Positions 1 through 7,900 of a stretch of DNA of 24,451 bases are shown here, one piece after another. The number at the start of each line of letters is the position of its first letter. The first letter of the stretch is position 1. The position numbers and the translations under genes were made by a program. The notes under the pieces were generated by a model. That model was not told the DNA's origin. It searched no databases and was given only the letters and a program-made list of their open reading frames with translations. Source of the stretch: Chara braunii (Eukaryota; Streptophyta; Charophyceae; Charales; Characeae); contig BFEA01000098.1 in the NCBI GenBank assembly GCA_003427395.1, positions 1,346,702-1,371,152 of the forward strand, written 5' to 3'.

Positions 1-172
1 CTCTCAACGTCTTCAGATCGTCCATTTCAAAATTGATCTGAATCAGACTTAAATGACATTTTTTCTTTCACCCTAAAAATGGCAAAAGGAAAATAAACAT
101 CTGAAATTTCTCAATCATATTTTTCGCCGTATCTACAGTCGGGTACGATCAACAGAGTTGCTGTTATGCTGC

Positions 173-558
173 CTACCTTCTCCGCCGCGGCTCCGCCCGA
201 ATATAACGTACAGTCCTTATAGGTGCGTAACTGGGGCATCTCTCAGTCGAATGAATAATGCCCGTATAATAGCGCGTATACGCCGTATATTACCACCGTA
301 TAATATATTGGGGTGAAGAAGGTTCTCGAAAAATCCAAATGGCAAAAGCATATAAAAAACTGTGAGATTTCCGGATATCAACGGTTTCAAGAGGTCGACC
401 TGAAGCACCGACGGGACGTCAGATCATCAACAAGGTATGGGCACCACCGTCTTCCCCCGAACATAACGCACACTGATAATATGGGAAGGAATACAAACCA
501 TATTTCCGTTCAGGTACAGCCAAAAAGAGGGTGCGTCGTATTCGGGGGAAGAAGGTAG
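173..558. mobile_element. Fragment(s) of a non-autonomous TIR DNA element
   Basis: Three segments share a core reading CTTCCCCCGAA followed by a TRACG-type tail. One starts at 173 and has an insertion in the core, one starts at 444, and one is inverted and ends at 558. The 444 and 558 copies face each other, as do 173 and 558, so this is either one 386-bp element or a nested 115-bp one. The same core forms the terminal inverted repeats of the better-preserved element at 17485-18126, which is the main reason to call this a transposon family. No coding capacity is visible and no clear target-site duplication was found. The region between also carries a diverged direct repeat (around 75-110 and 330-375, both with ATGGCAAAAG) and an alternating CG/TA stretch near 260-310. 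Confidence 0.5.
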
Positions 559-885
559 CCAGAGGTAAACGAGTCCTGCGAACTAGGAAAGGAACGCTAC
601 ACCAACCTGCACAGCCCTATGACGCTGAGAACGAATGGTCCAAATGCACCCTGAGAATGAATGTATAGAAGCTATATTTCCGTTCAGGGACAGCCAAAAA
701 GAGGGTGCGTCGTATTCGGGGGACGAGGGTAGCCAGAGGAGGTAAACGAGTCCTACGACCTCGGAAAGGAACGCTACACCAACCTGCACAGCCCTATGAC
801 GTTGAGAACGAATGGTCCAAATGCACCCTGAGAATGAATGTATAGAAGCTATATTTCCGGTCAGGTACAGCCAAAATGAGGGTGG
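501..885. repeat. Tandem repeat, 174-177 bp unit, about 2.2 copies
   Basis: Unit starts share TATTTCCG and fall at 501, 675 and 852, giving periods of 174 and 177. The 3-base difference is an extra AGG near 738. The first two copies are nearly identical over their whole length and the third breaks off after about 34 bases. Each of the first two units contains one inverted copy of the CTTCCCCCGAA transposon core (near 541-558 and 715-735), so the duplication involved an element end. Open frames across it in either strand are repeat translations, not genes. Confidence 0.85.
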
Positions 886-1339
886 TCCAAGGGTACACAG
901 AAGCAGTAGATTCCAGCCGGGAACCCTACCTGTGCACAAGCCCCCAGGAGCCAGAGATCCGGCGGGGTTAGGCAAATAGAAATATGACAGAAAGGCATGC
1001 CGTGGGTACTCGGCTTACAGTGCAATGCTATGAGGACATTTTCACAAAGACAAGCAGAGTAAATAACACCATCATCCTCATGACGCTTTTGAGAAAAGAC
1101 TCGGGAGATTATTCCGTAGCACGACGGCAGTCATCAAAAGAAGGAAGTCCACCATTCTCTCCCCCAACCCCCCCTCGCCCTTGCCCCAGGGTGCCTTCTT
1201 TTACTTTCTACACGCACAACCATGCATTCCATTAGAGATGCAAACCACCAATGAGATTTTGGGAAATATGAAAACGGATCTCTTCAACAACATGAAAATT
1301 GTGACCAAACTCTCTCCATCAGCCTCCACGTTCTCCTCA
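886..1339. other. Intergenic, no gene seen
   Basis: Nothing recognisable. Frames here are short, start arbitrarily and carry no known domain. A pyrimidine-rich stretch at 1155-1200 leads into the microsatellites downstream. Confidence 0.5.
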
Positions 1340-1351
1340 CCTCTCTCTCTC

Positions 1352-1387
<36 letters not shown>

Positions 1388-1388
1388 C
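1340..1388. repeat. (CT)n microsatellite
   Basis: A CT dinucleotide run with a single CCCT interruption near 1360. It reads as GA on the minus strand. Confidence 0.95.
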
Positions 1389-1439
1389 GTGAAATAAAAA
1401 GAACATAGATGTATGAAAGACACAGCAAGGCTGCGTTCA

Positions 1440-1440
<1 letters not shown>

Positions 1441-1492
<52 letters not shown>

Positions 1493-1499
1493 AAGAGAC

Positions 1500-1556
<57 letters not shown>
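1441..1556. repeat. Compound (CT)n(GT)n microsatellite
   Basis: CT repeats at 1441-1458 pass into GT repeats up to 1484. They are interrupted by the adapter-like 1485-1501, and GT repeats resume from 1502 to about 1556. Apparent open frames across it encode only histidine/threonine or cysteine/valine alternation. Confidence 0.95.
1485..1501 (+). other. Tn5 mosaic-end (Nextera adapter) match, likely assembly artefact
   Basis: The 17 bases ATGTGTATAAGAGACAG match all but the first two bases of the 19-bp Tn5 mosaic end used in tagmentation and mate-pair libraries. It sits inside a GT microsatellite, where an assembler would easily keep an untrimmed junction. A natural match of this length is possible but unlikely. 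Confidence 0.75.
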
Positions 1557-1558
<2 letters not shown>

Positions 1559-1595
1559 CTAAAGAGAACAAAGATGAATGAAAGACACAGCAAGG

Positions 1596-1913
1596 GAAAG
1601 GCTGTGTTCGAAAACTGGAAAAGCTACCAACGACTTCCCACCATATATCACATGGTCAGATTGACCGGGATGAAAATACATCAATCAAGAGGAGAGAGGA
1701 CGTGAAAAAGAGCGCTTCTCGAATCTGAATTCCTCCAGAAGTTATTCACCTCCATCGTTCACCCTCCCTCACACAAACACTCCTAATTCCTGCCTTCTGC
1801 TAAAATCCTACAAGGCAAACATAAGCCTAAGGGGGGCCAAACCACCCCCTAGCCTCATGTCCTGCCCACGTAAGCTGCTTTCTCCTAAAAATAACCCACC
1901 CACCAATGCGCCC
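1596..1913. other. 3' flank of TAF1, no separate gene seen
   Basis: This region lies downstream of the minus-strand TAF1 gene and probably holds its 3' UTR. No canonical AATAAA was found on the minus strand. A pyrimidine-preceded AG (minus strand, ending at 1808) could be a splice acceptor if TAF1 has a terminal intron. Confidence 0.35.
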
Positions 1914-1948
1914 CCTCTCTCCCCCCCCCCCCCCCCTTCCCCCCCCCC
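1914..1948. repeat. C-rich homopolymer runs (G runs on the TAF1 strand)
   Basis: C16 at 1921-1936 and C10 at 1939-1948, separated by TT and preceded by a CT-rich stretch. On the minus strand this is a G-run pair starting about six bases after the TAF1 stop codon, so it would lie in the 3' UTR and could form a G-quadruplex. Run lengths may be unreliable in short-read assembly. Confidence 0.85.
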
Positions 1949-1953
1949 ACTCT

Positions 1954-4900
1954 TCACTCTCCATCGTTAAAATAGATAGCCCTTACCGCTGATTCCGCCT
2001 CTGTGAGTTCATCATGCCGCCTCTCCAACTCCGCATCACAGATCTCGACAAGCGCATCCGCAAGTGGTGGAATATGAGGATTTCTAACACGATTGTATAT
2101 GTACGCATTCTCCCTGATTTGGAGAATATCCGCCCGGAATTCCTCCCTCCTGGCGTACAAATAAGCCTTCACCTTGTCCCTAATGGTACCAAGATCCATT
2201 GGCCGATCGATGTAGTCGAGGTAATCCGGTGCATCCTTCTTCGTCACGGGCCTTAAGAACAGGAAAGCCTCATCTGCTCTCTTCAATGTATCGACCACAT
2301 TCTCAAGGATATTGGCCAACTCCACTTTCGGTGCGATTCTCCGCCTCTTTGCCGTGCTTGCAGTGTGTCCGTAGTGGTTGACGCTTGCTCCATTGTCGCC
2401 AGAACCAGCTCTCTTCACCCCCTTCTTCTTACCAGAACTCAGCTTCCCTTTACTCCTCTTGCCCACAGGGCTGACGCTAGACAGATGGCCCGGTCCACGG
2501 TGGCTGGCAGCGCTGCCTGCCGCAGGCATTCCGCCCTTTCCTCCAATGGCACTGCCCGGCGTGCTTCCTCCCCAAGCCCGTGCAGCGCCCCCCCCCGGCT
2601 GCGTCTCCTTTGTTGCGGATGGAAGCGTCGGTACACGCAGCAATACCTTTAGTTTTGTCCCCCCTGTACCCACTGGGGTCACCGAGGGCTGCACCGGAGT
2701 TGTCGTCTCCCCTTGGCCGCCGCCTGACCGAAAGCGGACGTGATCACTGCTATCCTCACCCTTCCTCTGTTGGCTCTGATGACCGTGCGTAGAATCTAGG
2801 TGCATGTATTTCACTTTCTTGACAACTTTCAGAGGGGTCTTGTAGGGAGACCTTGAAGCGTCATCCCCTGCTGCCCGTCCACCGTGCGGTGAGGACACAC
2901 GTACCGGATTCACTAGAGAGACCTTTGGAATCTTCCGGACCGTGCCACTGGGCGATCCCAGGTTCTTCTGCTGCTGCGATCCCTCTCTTTTCGGGACAGA
3001 AATCACCACCTTCTGCACCGGCGTCTTCACAGTTTCAGAAGCTGCCGTCTGCTGTCTTTCGTTGAAAGCAGCTGAGCCTTGCAGCTGTTTAGAATTTTGC
3101 AAATTTTCAGCGCCCAAATCAGCACCGCCGCGAAGCGAATGTCTTTGGTTCTCATTTACAAAACTACCCCCCTGTTTGTTAGGGCTAGTGCCAAATCCAC
3201 CACCATCTCCTCCTCCTCCTCTTCCCGCGGCTGCTTCTGCTGCTGGTGCTTCTGTTGATGCTGACCCGACCGCGGGCCGCTGTGGCTGATGTTGGTGTGA
3301 GGATTCCAATTTCTTTGTGTGCAGTTTTATCTTTGATCCCTCTACCTCCAGCAACCCGGAAGCAATAGCGCCTTCTGGATGGCCAAGAGAGGCAGTGTCA
3401 TCTTCCCCCCTGTAAAACGGACACGACTTCTTTGTCCGCATGTGCCCTTTCTGCCCACAGGCTCCACAAACCATCTTCTTGGCATTCCCCGTCTCATCAC
3501 CAGCAGCCTTACTACCTTTCTCTGTGGATCCCAGAGTCTTGATCTTCTTTTCTTTCCGCCGAATCTCGTCCTCATTCCCGCTGACCCCGAAGACTTTCTT
3601 CACAACCTTCTTCCCAGGTATCGGCCGCTTGACGATCATCCTCGGCACCGACTGAGGCTCTATTGCAAGCTCATTTGCAAGGTCACGATCCGCTTCGCGA
3701 TCAGCCGCAGCAGCTCTTAGCTTCCCCTTGTGGTCTCCTCCAGAGGCTAGCTTGTCCTTGATGCGGATGATGTTCACCTTACTTTGCTCCTTCTCTTCTG
3801 CCGCGCCCGCAGGCCCAACTTTCCGTCCCACAAGCTTCACCTTGACAGGCCTCACCTTCGGCACAACAGCTCCCTGCGGAATACCCACCCCACCAGACCC
3901 CATCATCCATGCTGTCTTTGCCTTACCGGCTTGTTTTGTATCCGTAGTTCCTGTCGCAAGTCTCGAACCAGCGTTCTGATCTCCTGTCAACTTCGGTAGA
4001 AGCTTCCGTCCACCTATCCTTCCGATTGCCCGTCCTTTCGGTCCCATAGCTTCTTTCCTTGCCAGATAATTCTGTATCTCTACGGGGTCGGTGATATGCA
4101 TGATGGTCTCCTGAAAGGTGCCGTCCGGCTGCCGCCGTCTGCTCTTGATTGTCAGCCTCGTCTTCTTCTTTTTCTCGGGCACACTCCCGAGCTTCGCTCC
4201 ATCAGGTGGAGCTGCCGTTGGCAGAGTTGTTGTTCCTCGAGTGACGACTGACGACACCCCAGCAGCAGCAGCAGCACTCTTGACGGAAGCTGCCCCTTGT
4301 TCTTCTCTTGCAACCTTACTTGCAGGAGGAGGTCCCTCAGATGCACCCTCTCGCTTGTGTTTCTCCTTCTCCTTCAGAGCCTTCTTCTTCCTTTGTTCCT
4401 CTGCCTCATCATCTTCACGAAGCATTCGCCGAAGCGCTGCAGCTTCTGCCTCCTCGTCCTCCATCACCTGCTCCTGTTGAAGCTGCAATGCCCTTCGACG
4501 AGCTGCCAGTCCACGGACACCCGCTACACCTCCGCCTTCACTCCTCTCCCTCCAGCCGCTGCCGCCGGCACCCTTGTCCTTCCCTCCCACGCCGCCCTTA
4601 TCCACCTCCTCTCCTTCCTCGGCATCAAGCAAGTTCTCCAGATCGCGACCAAACGAGTCGAGGTCACTGCCCTCCGCATCACTGTCCCTATCCTCCCCTT
4701 CACCCGGTCGCTCCTCAATCGTTGCCAGACTCTGAAGCTGCCGGTCCCAGACTTCCTGACACTTTTCTCTCCTTTGTTGCTCTTGCTGCATCATCGACAT
4801 CCGAGTACCTCTCGCAAACTTGTGAAGGGTCACGGCCGAGCTGCCTCTGCTCCCGGCCGCTTGTTCACTAGACAGCTTCCTCACCATGGCTATCCGATGC

Positions 4901-7900
4901 CACCGAGTCAAACCCTCGATTTGCTCATCAGGAACACCAAATTTCCGTAGGACCTGCCTCGCTCCATCCATACTTAGCCGTCTCAGATCGGCATCCGTTC
5001 CTGTGACGGTTCCTCCACCTCTTGCAGCCGCCGCCTTCTTCTCAACAAGTGCTCCTTGTGCAGGCTTTGGGACAACTCTCAAGTAACTAAACCCAAGTCC
5101 ACGCCCGGTCGGATCAGCCACTCCAGTGTACTCGAGAGTTCCCCGTCCCTGTGCCGCCGCAATGAAATTTGCGCTGAGGTTCCAGGGCGCAAGCTGAAGC
5201 TCACGCTCGATGTGTGTTGCTGCTGCCAGAATGATTGCCTCGTCCGGAAGCTGATGGATTGCCATTGTCAGGCCTACGTGACTCGTCAGGTGCTTAATAC
5301 CACCTCTCTTAAGATGCTGCTGCCCTGCTTTCATACTCTCGAACTGACAGACCATCTCCGGGGTGATCATGCGCCTCAACTCGTCCTCGGAGGGTAGACG
5401 GAAGCCTGGCTTCATCACCCACCATCCTGACCCATCTCCACCACTCCCTCTCTGAAAATCCGCACAGTGCTTTAACCGTTTCCTGATGATGGAATCCGAC
5501 TGGCCCGGAAACTGAGCCTGCAAGTCAGATGCTCGGATCCTCAGGTGCTGCTGATTTGGCTTCATGTTAGCACGGAACTCTCTGTACACGTAAGCCTGCA
5601 TTCGCAAGGTGGCAAAGTTTGTTGCAATCTTCGAACCGGGTGTCATCACCTCGACGAGAGGTTCTTGTTGGCCGATGGCATGCATGCAATCGATGCGCCG
5701 CAGTGAGAGCTTACCTTTGGTGCTCCGCACAAGGAGGTAGTCAGAAGGTCCTACCTTGTGCTGAAAAGCTGGAGCACGGTACAAATTTGTTTCCAAGCTC
5801 CCCACCGTTTCTCCCGGAGGAACGTCTCCAAGAAAAGGGGAGTGGTCCTCAGGCTCAAGAGGAATCACTGTGCCAATGAACGGGCCGCCTTCCGCCTCCA
5901 CAGTGCGATGGCCGTTGTCCGTGGGTGAGGTCTTTCTGTAGTACATCGCCAATCTCGCTCCCATACCCACATTACTGAGAAGTAGTGGCCGCTCTTCGGC
6001 ATATTCCATCAACAAGATGTGTCCATCCTTTGCTGAAAGTTCCGACTTCTTTTTGAAGGCAGCAGGTGGACGTCGTGGCTTGTTCTCCCCTGGGAGTTTC
6101 TGGGCCTTTGGCAAAAGGTGGACCTTTGTGCAGACAAGATAGACAATCGATTCTGGCATCACGGACTGCTCTGCGAGTGTCCGCGAGTCATCAAGCTCTT
6201 TGCCGCTGAAAAAGAGCTTGAAGGGCTCTCGTTTCAAATCCGTCCACTTCCCCTTGACCTTCGACTTCAGTGCTGCTGAAGTGTCACTTCCATTTATATG
6301 GCACGTGGTCGCTTTTCCTCCCAGCGACTTGATGACGACCCTCATCGCGCCAATCACAGGACCTCTTGTCTTCTCCTCTTCCTTCCTCCCGACCTCCTGC
6401 CCTGCAGTGACAGTCTTCTGAGGGTACCAAATAACCCGTGGACGATGGAAATTGGCCACCTCTTTGAGCAGCAAGTTCGGCTTTGACGTCTGTAGCTTCA
6501 GCGCCGGTAATGCATGCAGAATCCTCTGTCCTTGGACATGGTTCCGCTTGCCATGCCCCTTTTTCTTGGCTGGTTTCTGGTAGAACTTATCATTCGACAC
6601 GTTGAAACTGACCTTCAGCGGCGGCGACACGTGACCCATATTTGTGGCAGCATTTTCTGCTGCCGCAAAACTTCCGCCAGCCGCCGCACTAGGGGAGGAA
6701 GCTCCTGCTGCCCCAGGGCCACCTCTCTCGCCAGCTACTTCACATGGGGGAGTTACGACGATAAGAGCTGCAGCGTGACTCAAAATACGCCCGTAAGCTG
6801 ACGACGTGCTGTCCACTTCAAACACCATGTTTGGGTCATTTAGGTCCAGTATTGTCCTTGGCCTTGCGTCTCCATTCATGTCCCTTGCTTCCCATTTATT
6901 ATCATCCAACCCTTCCCACTCGACATCCTTTAACCATTCTCCCGATTCAAGCTCCAGGTTTTGTTTCCGTAAACCTTGACTCTCCCTGTCTTCTCTTTTC
7001 AGAGTGCCACTCAATTCCACTTCTCTGCCGTCTCCTCCTCCTCTTCCTTCTGCCGCCGCCACATCTTTACCTATCAACTCATTTCTCTCCTCCCCACTAC
7101 TCTCACTTCTCATGAACCCCATACTAGACGCACCTATGCTCTTTCTAGCAGCCCCCTCCACAGCTTCCATGCTTGCTATGCAGCCTCCTTCACTTGTTGT
7201 GACCCTGAAGAGACTCCCGTCTTCTTCAGGCCCATTCAAATTCCTCATCAAGGGGTCTTTTTCTTTTTCGGCCTGGTCCACGGGGGCTTCTGTCCAAGCC
7301 CTGGCAGACATCCAGTCTATGTGCCCATTGAACAGAAGCTCTTCATCCTCCCCGTCGTCATCATCCATCCTTAGGGGGGGAAACTCCTTACCCAGGGGTT
7401 CCAAAACTACAGGACGCTTCCACTCCTTCACGCCAGCTAGGTCTTCCTCGTCCCCCTCTCCCTCCACTACCACATCCCCACCAAGTCGATGCGCGCTTTC
7501 ATCTTTCTCGCCATCCTCATCATCATCCTTCTCATCAACGAGCTCTCTGTTGGCATTGCACGAGTTCCAAGTTCTCCACTTTTCCCCGATCATGTGACGC
7601 ACTTTCCTGCTGAACAGCTCAGGCAGAGACCGATCCATCGTTGCCTCGTGGAGGCCGTCGAAATCCTGATGGCAATAATTCCCGTTGTGTTTCTTCCCAT
7701 GCCAGTCCCTCTGGTCCTGTTCCCATATTATATTCGCTTCCCATTCCTGAAGGTGCAAGGGCTCAAAATTTGCCTCCGGGATAATCGAAACCACCCTGGC
7801 AAGTTTCTTCATACACCAGTCCATTGCATCTTGGCCTACCTTCATTGGCTGCCCCATGACAAACCTAGCTCGCCTCCGGCCTTTCGGTCGACCTCGTCTT

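Larger units (their letters stand above)
1391..1595. repeat. 40-bp direct repeat flanking microsatellites
   Basis: A 40-base segment at 1391-1430 (starting GAAATAAAAAGAACA and ending ACAGCAAGG) recurs at 1556-1595 with a few substitutions, 165 bases downstream. The two copies bracket the CT/GT microsatellites and the adapter-like sequence. This is either a local duplication or two alleles or reads joined in assembly. Confidence 0.75.

Noticed and set aside
501-885. CRISPR-like direct repeats
   Set aside because: Whole units of 174-177 bp repeat without short repeat/unique spacer structure, and the genome is eukaryotic.
583-975. A 130-codon minus-strand frame
   Set aside because: It covers the 174-177 bp tandem repeat and repeats the same peptide; no recognisable family.
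1201-1593. Frames across the CT/GT microsatellites on both strands
   Set aside because: They are translations of dinucleotide repeats; dipeptide alternation only.
4118-4950. Plus-strand frames of 120-217 codons antisense to TAF1
   Set aside because: They are shadows of the strongly biased TAF1 coding strand. They are Ser/Pro/Leu-rich with no domain, while the minus strand has clear conserved homology.
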